Positions 11,662 to 21,573 of a stretch of DNA of 64,000 bases are shown piece after piece (within the stretch, counting starts at the first letter, position 1; every line of letters begins with the position of its first letter). The notes beneath the pieces are model-generated. The model was not told the origin of the DNA and searched no databases. It worked only from the letters and a program-made list of their open reading frames with translations. This DNA comes from Rhynchonema sp. JSB1_4 (taxonomy: Eukaryota > Nematoda > Chromadorea > Monhysterida > Xyalidae): assembly GCA_030248065.1 (NCBI GenBank), contig JASAMV010003338.1, forward strand, positions 1 through 64,000, given 5' to 3'. The translations under genes were made by a program, and so were the position numbers.

Positions 11662-13001
11662 TTAAAATTTCGCCGTCGTGTACGCATCGGGGAATTTGAG
11701 TGTTTGCTCACCGCTGTTTGCGGACACCAACCACATGTAGCCCGCATTCGGGATCACGTTCCAGTACAATTTGAGCGTCACGTTCTCGTGACCCCTGCAA
11801 CAGGATGATATTGTAGAAAGGTCGATTGTCGAATTAGACAGATTATCGAACGTGAACATCGTACGATTGAGTGATCGAAAATGACGTTACATACCAGCCA
11901 GGTGAATTGACAACAAGTGTATCCATACAAAGCAATAGGACAATTCACAACGTCGTGAAATTTGCTGTCGACACTTTACGCGCACAGTACGACCACTATC
12001 ACCCATATACTAGTTATAACAAAACAATTGCAATCCAATGCACTCACAATAGGAATGATCCATCGTCCCAGAAGTAGTACTTTGGTGGCACCGACTGTAT
12101 GTCGACCACGGGATGTTCACCACGTCTGATAATCTTGTCCCAGAGCACCACTTGGTTGAAAGACTGTAATGCAATGTTAGTGCAACGTTGTCCACGTGAA
12201 ATCATTTGATAAAAACAATCACGTACTGGCACCAACATTTTTTGGCGTGTCATATTCGGCGGCGAGATACAGAAACAGCTGCTTAACATTCCAGTTGAAT
12301 AATGGTGAAACATCAACAGACACGTCGAAGACAAAATGCGCCAGATCGTGCTTGATGCCACCCGCAACATAATCGGGCAAGTTCTTGCTGAAAACAATAC
12401 GTATCAAAGATGGATACAGACTGCGAACGAAACAATGTCGAGAAAACCATAAAAGCAGTTTCCGGCATAAAACGACAGCAATTATTTGACGAACAAACAA
12501 GTGGTTACAATTTTTCCGAAAAAATTGCTATATTTACTGAAAAGGCCGTTTTTTCAATGTTTTCCAGGCCAAGAGTTGGCCGCCTGCTCAAGCGGGATAC
12601 ATTTGGGCAAAATTGGTTCATGAGGAAAAGTCATGCTGCACAAGTCGTCCAAAACCACGTGAAAAATGGTGTTTTTGCACGATTTGAGAAACTGATCTCG
12701 CGACTTTGCAAGCTTTTCTTAAAAAATATGGAAATTTTTTCCGACATTTTTCCAGTGCCCGGAAAAATATCGGTTCGTTACTATGGTCTCTGGAAAAAAA
12801 CGTTTTTTTCAGAAACAGAACATTTTTTCCAACTGCAACCATCGCGTGATGCACTCACACTCTGATGTTCTGCGCGGCCAACTGCGCCGGCAATGTGTAG
12901 TCGTTGTAGACGGTGGTGAGGAAGGCGCCGAACGTCACCGCTGCCAACACCGACAGCATGTACGCCACCAGCGCATTCAGACGCGTTAACAGAGAGTGCA
13001 T
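11662..13001 (-). CDS. SPCS3: signal peptidase complex subunit 3
   Basis: SPCS3 is a non-catalytic, single-pass membrane subunit of the ER signal peptidase, with most of its mass in the lumen. Exons in order on the minus strand: 12859-13001, 12237-12387, 12048-12163 and 11662-11794. Together they give exactly 180 codons plus stop, the same length as the human protein. Residues ~12-35 form the N-terminal membrane anchor (VAYMLSVLAAVTFGAFLTTV). The lumenal part has the family strings FNWNVKQLFLYLAAEYD, NQVVLWDKII and WNVIPNAGY. Phases are 2, 0 and 2 at the three introns, all GT-AG. The first intron contains A/T-rich sequence with runs around AACGTTTTTTT (about 12.5-12.85 kb), probably transposon debris. 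Confidence 0.95.
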
Positions 13002-13485
13002 GACGAACTGTGAAGGACGCGTCTGGTGCTTGAAGGAAGTGTGACAATCAAATTTGGTCTAACTCCATAATTTTGTCACCAGCGGCAGAGCTTCAATCCT
13101 TGGCTGAAGCCCCACTGCCCAAATGAAAGCAGAGAGAAACGAAGGCCACGCGTACCATACTCGGCACCAAAGCGACAAGAAATAACCATACCAATTTGGG
13201 CATTGAATACCCAGCTTTTGAAGCTCTTATCAAACACGATCAATAAAATAATTGACGCCATTAACGGGCGTAACGAGCACATGTGGTCAACTCCAAGCTT
13301 CAAATGAACCAATAACAGTGCGGAACGCTCCTCTAAGTTTTATCATCAACAAACGAACAAACAGCTGTCAACAATCAAAATGTTTTCTCTGTGGAACAAT
13401 TAACTCAGTTCCTTTATGGAGTTGTGCATAACGACAACAGTAACGTGATATAGTGATATAGCCGGACATATTCAGCTGTTCAACC

Positions 13486-14584
13486 CTAGGCGACAAGCAC
13501 GCACGCGCCACCGGCCTTCTTGATCTTCTGCTCGGCCGAATGACTGAAGAACTTGGCTTTCACAATCACTGGCTGTTCGGGCAGCTTGCCTTTGCCCAGC
13601 ACTTTGAAGTAGCCCTGCAAAGCAATAATGTCAGTGTAAGATGTTGCAAGGGCCAGAGCGCTACGCAGACAGCAACATCAACGAACCGCTTTGACACAAT
13701 CGATGACAGGTGTCTTGTCCTTTCTGGCCTTGTACGCCACCCTCGTCTGTTCGGAGACGAGCGACCAGATTTTGTCGCAGTTGATCGTCGGACACCAACG
13801 ACCGTTCTTGCGCAGATGGTAGTTACGCATGCCGACCTGCAGCCCAACAACACATGGTCAGCCCGGTTCCCGTCAATCAAAAACAAATCTGATACATGGC
13901 CAAAAGCCGTTTTTCGACTGGCGGCGGTCACTTTATCTGTTGCCATCTCATTTCGCAAATGGGGAAGACTATACTTGCGTATTTTTCTGCAACATATATA
14001 TATTTTAAAAAAAAACGTTTTTTTCGAAAAATCGTTTTTTCCAAATATTTTTCCACTGCTTAAGGATACCCACGATCCAAAAACGCCTATTTTGGAGAAA
14101 ATTTTATCGGGAAATAGCCTGAAACAGCTAAAAATGCACTTGGAAATTAAAAAGTGCTCATTTTGAACTGTTTAGCATTGATTTACATTGGTTTTGACAA
14201 CAGCCTATCTCGGAAATCTTTGGAAAAAAACCGTTTTTTGCCAAAGGTTGCCACTTGGAAAGATGTTCGGAAAAATAAAAACGTATTTTTCTGGGCCCTG
14301 GAAAAAAACGGTTTTTTTTCGAAAAAAACGGTTTTTTCCGGCCCGCAAGTATAGGGAAGACCATACTGGCTAGCAACATTGCCTCCTGCACGGCTTGAAA
14401 AAACCACTGAGAAACAAACCTTTCCAAAATAACCAGGATGGTATTTGTCAAAATTGATGCGATGATGGTGCTGACCGCCAGCGTTGCCACGACCTCCCGG
14501 ATGCTTGCGATGTTTGCCAATCCGACCGTGACCGTGCGAGACGTGGCCGCGCAACTTTCTCGTCTTCTTTTTTGTGGTCGCCAT
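13486..14584 (-). CDS. RPL27A: 60S ribosomal protein L27a (uL15)
   Basis: This is a component of the large ribosomal subunit. Three exons (14420-14584, 13687-13836, 13486-13614) are all joined in phase 0 and encode 147 residues (human 148). Diagnostic strings are [46 protein letters not shown] and the C-terminus GGACVLVA. The N-terminus is [13 protein letters not shown], so the start is secure. Intron 1 holds an intact MITE (13970-14353) with its duplication. This very conserved gene is a good anchor for judging strand and frame here. Confidence 0.97.
13970..14353. mobile_element. MITE with TATACTTGCG ends and AACGG/CCGTT runs
   Basis: The element begins TATACTTGCGTATTTT and ends CCGCAAGTATA; GGGAAGAC flanks both sides (13962-13969 and 14354-14361), an 8-bp duplication. 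The interior has AAAAAACGGTTTTTT-type runs and a shared central text (GGATACCCACGATCC, CAAAAACGCCTATTTT). Related but incomplete copies occur near 15.18-15.45 kb (inverted) and 47697-48027. It lies in RPL27A intron 1. Confidence 0.88.
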
Positions 14585-15501
14585 ATTTTTGTGATCTGCC
14601 AAGCCACTCAACAATTAGCTCTTCCTTGGCTTTTTAACCTGAATAGTGTAGTGAAGGCGTGGAAAGTAATATGTTGGTACTTTTGAGTGGGAAATAACGT
14701 ACGCGGGGGCCAAAAATCACGGGAGATACCGGGTCCCGTGCGGTACCCACGACTGGGCTGCCCCGCGGGGGATAGGGGCACCCGTATCTTTTTCAAACCC
14801 TTTTTCGTTTTTTTCAAACACTTTTCCAGTACTTGAGGTGTTCCGGTCAACAAAGTAAAGTGTTCGGGCACGAAATATGAGCACATGACACAAAAACAGG
14901 GTTTCATAGAAAATTTTGATTCGAACATCCGACCAAAACTTGATCTGAACCAAGAAAACTCATCGGTTTTGTGTTACAATTTCTTGCGAAAAGTAAAATA
15001 AAAAAAATGATTAAAAACCACAAAAATAAATGAAAAAGTGTTCGGGTCTCGAAAAAAAACGTTTTTTTGTGAAAACAGAATTGTTTTTCCGTCCGCCAGT
15101 GGAACTTTCAGAACTCATAAAACTTCAATCGCCATGAAATTAGGATGGTGATGGTACAGTTGCAATACACCTGGTATTAGGGATCGGTATCATCGGGGTA
15201 TGCCGATACCCGATAGTCCGATGTTGTCAAAACCAATGTAAATCGGTGCTAAACAGTTCAAAATGAGCACTTATTAATCTCCAAGTGCATCTTTAGCCTG
15301 TTTCAGGCCATTTCCCGACAAAATTTTCTTAAAAATAGGCGTTTTTGGGCCATCGGTATCCTTAAGTACTGGAAAAATATTTGAAAAAAAACGGTTTATT
15401 TTTCCAAAAATATATTTTGCGGAAAATACGCAAGTATATCCCCAGGTACAGTAGGTTAGGTAGATTGACGCTCCATCTTGGTACATATGTACAGTAGGTA
15501 G
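14585..15501. other. upstream of RPL27A; transposon remnants
   Basis: No gene is seen. The first ~150 bp should hold the RPL27A promoter, but I find no clear TATA box or TOP motif. From about 14.7 kb the sequence is transposon-like: AACGTTTTTTT runs near 15.05 kb, and from 15.18 to 15.45 kb an inverted remnant of the TATACTTGCG family whose right end reads ACGCAAGTATA. No matching duplication was found for the remnant. Confidence 0.6.
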
Positions 15502-15785
15502 CAGAGGTCGCAATCGGGCCGGGCCGGGCCGCGATTTTGGGCTTTTGGCTCGGGCCGGGCCGGAGATTTGGAGGGTCGGGCCGGGCCGGGCACTCCGGCC
15601 CGAAGCTTCTGAAGTGACTTATTATACTGAAAAAGTAGGAATTTTTTTGTCAAAAATACTAAAATTTCTGCCGGATTCGGCAAGCAAGTGATCAGTATTG
15701 TCCAGCAGTGTAGTTCCTGGTCCGGAGGGGGAACAGGCGGTACCCCCTTTTTTTCGGAGGGGGAACAGACGTACCCACCTGGGGA

Positions 15786-16160
15786 CAGTGTAGTTCCTGG
15801 GGGGGGAGGGGGTCCGCGGTCCGCCCCTCTAAGGTACACTAACCGCCGCGACCAAGGTACACTAATACACTAACCGCCTCAATTTTTGCCCAAAATCGGC
15901 ATTTTTAGGCCTAAAATGGGCATTTTTACGCCTAAAATGGGTGATTTTTAGGTCGATGTTGTCAAAAGTCGCCAAAATACCCTTTTTATGGAGAATTTTT
16001 TCCAAAAAGGGCCAAAAATCGGCCAAATTTTCTCCCTCAAAAAGTGACTTTTTCCTGATTTCGGGACTTCCCCCCTTCCCCCCCAGGGAGATACACTAAC
16101 CGCCGCACGGAAAAAAGGGGTAGGTACACTAACCGCCGCGCCGGACCAGGAACTACATTG
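15786..16160. mobile_element. nested MITE, word GTACACTAACCGCC
   Basis: It starts CAGTGTAGTTCCTGG and ends CCAGGAACTACATTG. Flanks are CCTGGGGA and CCTGGGGG, an 8-bp duplication with one mismatch. The word GTACACTAACCGCC occurs several times beside both ends. The core (AAAGTGACTTTTTCC, GATGTTGTCAAAAGTCGCC) is shared, in the opposite orientation, with the AACAGACGTACC elements around it. Confidence 0.87.
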
Positions 16161-16380
16161 CCTGGGGGGGAAGGACCCGGAAGGGGGAGGAGGACCCAAA
16201 TTTGGAGAAAAGTCATTTTTTGAGGTCGAAAATTTGGCTCATTTTTGCCCCTTTTAGGAAAAAATCTCAATAAAAAGGGTATTTTGGCGATTTTTGACGA
16301 CATTGACCTAAAAATCACTCATTTTAGGCCAAAATTTGCCTATTTTGGGTAAAAATCGAGGGAGCAGACGTACCCGGAGG

Positions 16381-16768
16381 CAGTGTAGTTCCTGGTCCGG
16401 AGGGGGAACAGGCGGTACCACCTTTTTTCGGAGGGGGAACAGACGTACCCACCTGGGGGGGAAGGGGGGAGGACCCAAATTTGGAGAAAAGTCATTTTTT
16501 GAGGTCGAAAATTTGGCTCATTTTTGCCCCTTTTAGGAAAAAAATCTCAATAAAAAAGGTATTTTGGCGATTTTTGACGACATTGACCTAAAAATCACCC
16601 ATTTTATGCCTAAAAATGCCTATTTTAGGCCAAAATTTGCCTATCTTAGGTAAAAATTGGGGGAGCAGACGTACCCGTAGGGGGAACAGTGGGGCAGGCG
16701 AGGCGTACCATGGAGGGGGAACAGGCGTACCCGAGGGGGGACCCCCCTCCCCCCCAGGAACTACACTG
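16381..16768. mobile_element. nested MITE, word GGGGGAACAGACGTACC
   Basis: It starts CAGTGTAGTTCCTGGTCC and ends CCAGGAACTACACTG, with CCCGGAGG duplicated exactly (16373-16380 and 16769-16776). It is 388 bp and the best-preserved copy of this subfamily in the window. Confidence 0.9.
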
Positions 16769-16944
16769 CCCGGAGGGGGAACAGTGGGGCAGGCGTACCA
16801 TGGAGGCCTGGAGGGGGAACAGACGTACCCGAGGGGGGGACTCCCCCTCCCCCCCAGGAACAACACTGTTGTCCAGTGGTGTAGCTACCCAGGCGGGACA
16901 GCAACTTACTGTACCACCAAAAATGTGGGGCGGCAACCTGCCTG

Positions 16945-17078
16945 CTGTACCGGCGCGGCCGAGCTAGGGGGAACAAAAATTTTCAAGTCTAAATATTGAT
17001 GAAAATGTATTCATGTAATCAATATTTAGACTTAAAAATTTTTGTTCCCCCCCCCCTAGCTCGGCCGCGCCGGTACAG
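16945..17078. repeat. 134-bp near-perfect palindrome
   Basis: The left arm CTGTACCGGCGCGGCCGAGC… is mirrored by …GCTCGGCCGCGCCGGTACAG. The arms continue through GGAACAAAAATTTT and CTAAATATTGAT to a short loop near 17.01 kb. The C-run in the right arm is longer than the G-run in the left. Confidence 0.9.
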
Positions 17079-17095
17079 TAGGTAGTAGGCCTGGG

Positions 17096-17506
17096 CAGTG
17101 TAGTGGCAGGCCCATGTGTGGGAGGTAAGTATGATGCGGGGTTGGGACCGGAAGCGTGAGAGGTATGATTTTGGTCACCCAAAAAGGCGAAAAAACACCG
17201 TTTTTGTGATACAATTTTGGCCAAAAATTGAGGTAAAAATAGTACTTTTTCAAAATTTTCGCCGAAAATCGCCTAAAAATAGGTATTATGGGCGGGTTTG
17301 CGCGCGGAGCGCGCGATTTTTGGGAAAATAAGGTCGAAAAACACCGATTTTTGCCTTAAAAAGGTATAAAATTGCTTGTGAGAGGTATGATTTGGAGTTG
17401 TGAGAGGTAAGTACTCAACCCCCCCCCCCAACCCCCCCCTCGGGTTTTGTGGTAGGTAAGTACTGAGAGGGGGGGTACCCCCCCCCCCCCCCCAGCCACT
17501 ACTATG
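17096..17506. mobile_element. hAT-like MITE, word GAGGTAAGTACT
   Basis: It starts CAGTGTAGTGGC and ends GCCACTACTATG; GGCCTGGG is duplicated on both sides (17088-17095 and 17507-17514). Its words are GAGGTAAGTACT and GAGAGGTATGATTT. Its centre, including the CGCGCGGAGCGCGCG palindrome, corresponds in inverse orientation to the centre of the GGTACCTTGCAACCA elements at 8968 and 51115, although the words are different. Confidence 0.88.
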
Positions 17507-17514
17507 GGCCTGGG

Positions 17515-18200
17515 CACAATACCACTTTTGACACCCAATACCAATACCCAATACCAGATCAATACCACTGAAGTGCCTGGTATTGGGTTTGGTATTGGGT
17601 TGGTATTGGTATTGACTTGAGTATTGGGTATTGGGTTGGTATTGGTATTGGGTATTGGGTATTGGTCTTAGTATTGGTTTGGTATTGGGTTTTTGGTCTG
17701 GTATTGGGTTGGTATTGGGTTTGGTATTGGTTTGGTATTGGGCTTTGAGTCAGGTATTGGGTTTGGTATTGGTTTGGTATTGGGTTTTCCTGGATTAGTA
17801 TTGGGTATTGGTTTTGACCCAATACCTGGGCAAACCCAATACCAATACCCAATACCAATACCAGGCCAGCTTCAATACCAATACCCAATACCAACACCAA
17901 TACCAAACACTGGTATTGGTATTGGTATTGGGTGGTTTGGGTATTGGTTTGCCCACCCATAGTAGCAGTGTAGTTCCTGTCCGGCGCGCGTTAGTTACCT
18001 CCCCTTTTTTTCGGAGCGTTAGTTACCTCCGGGGGGGGAGGGGAGCCCAAATTCAGGAAAGTCACTTTTTGAATTTACCGATTTTTGCCCCTTTTTAATT
18101 CTCCATAGGGTATTTTGCGACTTTAGACCCAATACCAATACCAAACACTGGTATTGGTATTGGTATTGGGTGGTATTGGGTATTGGGTATTGTGCCCACC
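17515..18200. repeat. GGTATTGGGTATTGG repeat element
   Basis: Long runs of GGTATTGG / GGTATTGGGTATTGG and their complements, with inverted blocks. The ends look like CCTGGGCACAATACC and GGTATTGTGCCCACCC, flanked by GTAGTAGG and ATAGTAGG (one mismatch), so it is probably another MITE. Long open frames across it (YQYQYQ, VLVLVLGIG) are only translations of the repeat. Confidence 0.7.
17966..18127. mobile_element. truncated MITE, word GTTAGTTACCTCC
   Basis: It begins CAGTGTAGTTCCTGTCCGG and shares the AAAGTCACTTTTTG core of the CAGTGTAGTTCCTGG family. It uses a third word, GCGTTAGTTACCTCC, and loses the right end inside the GGTATTGG repeat. Confidence 0.65.
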
Positions 18201-18479
18201 CATAGTAGGTAGGTTGCCGCCCCACATTTTTGGTGGTACAATAAGTTGCTGTCGCGCCTGGGTAGCTACACCACTGGACAATACTGATCACTTACTTGCC
18301 AAATCCGTCAGAAAACTTAGTATAAGGATTTTTGACAAAAAAATCCCCACTTTTTCAGTAAAATAAGTCACTTCAGAGTTCAGAAGCTTCGGGCCGGGCT
18401 GCCCGGCCCGGCCTGGCCCGACCCTCCAAATCTCCGGCCCGGCCCGATTGCGACATCTGCTGTGCACCACTATCAAGCC

Positions 18480-19462
18480 TTAATACACTACTGTATAGGG
18501 GATTTTACTTATTGTTGCTCTACCGTATTGTCGGAAATAGAACCCGGGGGGTCTATTTTTTCACTGGGGTCATTTTGGGGGGGTTCAATTTATGGGGGGG
18601 GTCAATTATTGGGGGGGTTATATTTTTCATTTGGCCCCCCCGACGAAAAAAATCGTTGTCACTGATGCCCATAAAAATGGCTTGTTTTCGGTATTTTCTA
18701 ACTTTAACAGCAGCAATTATGCTTAGAAAGCTGTATTCTGTTGTGTACGCAAGCTTAAACAACGTTTGACCCAACAACACAGCCTTACCGCACCACTAGT
18801 CTGTGGTACGGTGAAGGTTGGGGGTGGGGTTCTATTAATGGGGGGGGTCAATTAATGGGGGGGTTCTATTTTTGATTTCGAGCCATTTAGGGGGGTTCAA
18901 TTAATGGGGGGGTCAATTAATGGGGGGGTTCTATTTCCGACAATACGTATTCCCTAAAATAGAGCCCCCCAAAAATAGAGCCCCCCCAAAAATACAGCCC
19001 CCCTAAAAGGGGTCAGTGAAAAAATAGAGCCCCCCAAAAATACAGCCCCCCCCCCCAACTTGGAATTCCCCGCTTGGGGGTCGTAAAGTCAAGTTCTTGT
19101 ATAAGACACCTTGTGTACAACGTTTGTGGTTGAGTATATGATGACTTAAAGCCTTTTATGGAAGATCTGCACCTGAAAACACTCAATAATGACCAGTAAC
19201 ACCCCGACAGAACTCCATTTTAGGGGTATTTTTTGGAACATTTTTTGAGATTTTGGGCAGCGAAAAAATACAGCCCCCCCCCAAAAATAGAGCCCCCCAA
19301 AAATACAGCCCCCCCTAAAAGGGGTTAGTGAAAAAATACAGCCCCCCCCTTGTATTTTAGGTTTTACGGTAATTCACTGACCCCTTTTTGGGGGCTGTAT
19401 TACGGGGGAGCTCTATTCCGGGGGGGGGGGCTGTATTTAGGTTTTTACGGCATTTTGGTTTT
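18480..19462. repeat. poly-C/G element family (AAATAGAGCCCCCC / ACGGTA ends)
   Basis: Repeated phrases AAATAGAGCCCCCC, AAATACAGCCCCCC and their complements are bounded by CCGTATTCCCTAAAATAG and TAGGTTTTACGG. Several incomplete or nested copies lie here; others are near 22.85-23.24, 58.79-58.89, 59.56-59.64 and 60.98-61.39 kb. The ends resemble TA-targeting MITEs, but I cannot confirm the duplication. Confidence 0.6.
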
Positions 19463-19544
19463 TTAATGGTAAAAAATTCCAAAGAAAGAAAACAAGATCG
19501 TGACGTCACCCTCACCTAACAGAGGAGATAGAGAGGGCATGTGG

Positions 19545-21238
19545 ACACTTGTTGACAAAGACAAAAATAATAAATGTCTTTTTTGTCTTTAATGTCTTTT
19601 TTGTCTTTAATGTCTTTCGTGTCAACAACTATGCATTACCACGCTGCGTATAGGACAGTTGTTGACATAAAGACAAAAAAGACAAAAATAATTGGATGTC
19701 AACAACTATGCATTACCACGCTGCGTATAGGACAGTTGTTGACATAAAGACAAAAAAGACAAAAATAATTGGATGTCAACAACTATGCATTACCACGCTG
19801 CGTATAGGACAGTTGTTGACATAAAGACAAAAATAGTTGGGTGTCAACAACTGTGCATTGATTGGAGTTATAAGTGTCCCAAGCCCCTGCCCGATCCGAT
19901 CGACGAGCCAGCCGAGCTCACTTATCTGCTGCAAGCCAAGGGTGTGAACAACGACGACACGCTGATCGAGGCGATGGAAGTCGATGTGCACCACAACGGG
20001 CCGGATGTGTTCGACGATACGTTGTCGTGCATATTGTGCAAACACAAGAAGTTCACGCGCGGTCGTTTCCTGCTAAACTCGCCACAGTGAGTGCTAGGTC
20101 AACGCTACATATACGACATATGTACATATACATACACACCTTGCCTTGTGACTCGTACACTGAACTTTATTACTATACATAATGCTTACGCTAAAAAGAA
20201 CTGCGCTTTACATACACGATAGATACTTCCTGGTGGTGATCAATCGATCGGCTTGGGATGGTGCTCGGTGCAACACGCCCATCGATATCGATGCACATCT
20301 GTCGTTGAAGCGCGTGTCGGTGTCCGAGTGTCGCTACTACCGTCTGTGTGCTGTGTTGGTGCACATTCCAACCGCAGGCGTACTAAATCGAGGTACTGTA
20401 GTGCATTATCTTGCAGGCCACAAAGTGAACGACAATAATATATGAAATACAGCATAGCATTAATTTTATCTCAATGCTCTACTTGTGTTCTCCGGTTTCG
20501 ACCTCGTCATTCTGTTCTGTTCTGTTCATTGTTCTTCGGTCATTTAGTGCATGGTAGACTCAATTCATGCTCTTGTTGGCCTAGTTATTGTCAGTGCATT
20601 GTTGTTGTTGGTAAATTCGTGTTTCATGTTTCTTTTTTTATTATAATCTTCAAACTCTAGCCGCATAGTTTGTTCGTTCTGCCCTAATATCGGTATTATT
20701 TGGTGGTGCACTAAATTTAGTATGTAACAATGGTAAGCATGTTTCTATGTAATATTGACTTGCACCTTATTAACTTCCAAGCCTGTGCAATGCCGTTGTG
20801 ATTTTCAAGTGCATTCCCATCATAACCCACATGTGTGTCTTTTGTCGTTCAGATTATCAATATGAGTTAGATCATAAACACCGATCATGAAATAAAATTT
20901 TGTGTGAAAGATGCCTCCCACGCTTACCCAATACAGTTTCGGGAACAACCCTGCCGGGGTTAGTTACAAACATGCTCAGGTAAAGAAAAAGAACATTATT
21001 AAAGTTTAAACTTTATTTTTGTCTTTATGTCAACAACTGTCCTATACGCAGCGTGGTAGAGCATAGTTGTTGACACCCAACTATTTTTGTCTTTTTTGTC
21101 TTTATGTCAACAACTGTCCTATACGCAGCGTGGTAGAGCATAGTTGTTGACACGTGTGTTATTTATGTCTTTGCGTGTGTCAACAACTATGCATTTCACC
21201 GCTGCGTATAGGACAGTTGTTGACATGTCAACAAGTGT
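19545..21238. mobile_element. 1.7-kb element with 12-bp inverted ends and hairpin arrays around gene-like exons
   Basis: The ends are ACACTTGTTGAC (19545-19556) and GTCAACAAGTGT (21227-21238), exact inverted repeats. Inside each end is an array of hairpin units: GTCAACAACT…AGTTGTTGAC enclosing CACGCTGCGTATAGGAC. There are about three and a half units at 19621-19858 (spacing about 77 bp) and three at 21024-21226. Between the arrays lie two exons resembling USP30. No 8-bp flanking duplication is visible. It may be a Pack-type transposon carrying host sequence, or two arrays in the introns of one gene. Confidence 0.6.
19875..20392 (+). pseudogene. USP30-like deubiquitinase fragment (two exons)
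   Basis: Two exons, 19875-20086 and 20223-20392, join in frame by a GT-AG intron. The first has a Cys pair (CILCKHKKF) then FLLNSPQ; the second continues YFLVVINRSAW … YYRLCAVLVHIP. Order and spacing resemble the zinc-ribbon/β-strand part of the ubiquitin-specific protease fold, closest in memory to mitochondrial USP30 (LPQ-x4-HLQRLSW, FRLMAVVVHHG). The catalytic Cys box and the His box (GHF) are missing from the window. It is probably a captured or orphan fragment; a functional gene with distant exons is not excluded. Confidence 0.45.
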
Positions 21239-21573
21239 CTAGCTATCAATACCATAGAAAGCTATGACTAAGCATCGGTGCCTGATTCGCAAAGGAAACA
21301 TTGATTTGTGGCTTTGTGTCAACCAGAGATTAGGATCGGGCCGGGTAAGAGCGGGGCGGGTAGGGGGGTAGGCAGTGTAGTTCCTGGTCCGGAGGGGGAA
21401 CAGACGTACCCTCCACTATTTTCGGAGGGGGAACAGACGTACCTACCTGGGGGGGAAGGGGGGGGGGAAGTCCCAATTTGGGGGGGGACGGAAAAAAGTC
21501 ATTTTTTGAGGTCGAAAAATTGGACTATTTTTGCCTTCTTTTGCGAAAAATCCCCTATAAAAAGGGTTATTTG

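Larger units (their letters stand above)
15706..16868. mobile_element. hAT-like MITE, word GGGGGAACAGACGTACC, host to two insertions
   Basis: It begins CAGTGTAGTTCCTGG and ends CCAGGAACAACACTG, with TTGTCCAG on both flanks (15698-15705 and 16869-16876). The word GGGGGAACAGACGTACC occurs near both ends. The body is interrupted at 15786-16160 and 16381-16768 by relatives with the same terminal sequence. Confidence 0.9.
16874..18276. mobile_element. GTAGCTACC-ended element with palindrome and inner insertions
   Basis: The left end CAGTGGTGTAGCTACC and right end GGTAGCTACACCACTG match those of the element at 21861-22272. The flanks are inverted, not direct, repeats (GTATTGTC / GACAATAC), so the ends may have been captured within the larger fold-back. 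Inside lie a long palindrome (16945-17078), a complete MITE (17096-17506) and GGTATTGG repeats. Confidence 0.65.
15502..18459. mobile_element. GGGCCGGGCC fold-back element filled with nested insertions
   Basis: Its outer ends are inverted copies: CAGAGGTCGCAATCGGGCC at 15502, and the reverse complement with one change ending at 18459. The inner arms also match in inverse (GTGATCAGTATTGTCC near 15.69 kb, GGACAATACTGATCAC near 18.28 kb). Everything between is younger insertions: 15706-16868, a GTAGCTACC element and the pieces inside it. I could not find a convincing target-site duplication for the outer element. It has no coding capacity. Confidence 0.7.

Noticed and set aside
12410..12865. 151-codon + strand frame
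   Set aside because: Antisense to SPCS3 intron 1 and exon 1; low-complexity Phe/Lys runs from AACGTTTTTTT sequence.
16616..16999. 127-codon Gly/Pro-rich frame
   Set aside because: Lies across MITE words and poly-G/C tracts.
17559..17960. Long open frames of YQYQYQ / VLVLVLGIG
   Set aside because: Translations of the GGTATTGG repeat on both strands.
20910..20977. Possible first exon MPPTLTQYSFGNNP… ending at a GT donor
   Set aside because: Could be an upstream METTL23 exon, but I cannot join it in frame to 23466 and it lies inside the hairpin element. Left unannotated.
19501..21240. CRISPR-like array
   Set aside because: The repeats are self-complementary hairpins separated by near-identical sequence, not unique spacers, in a eukaryotic genome.
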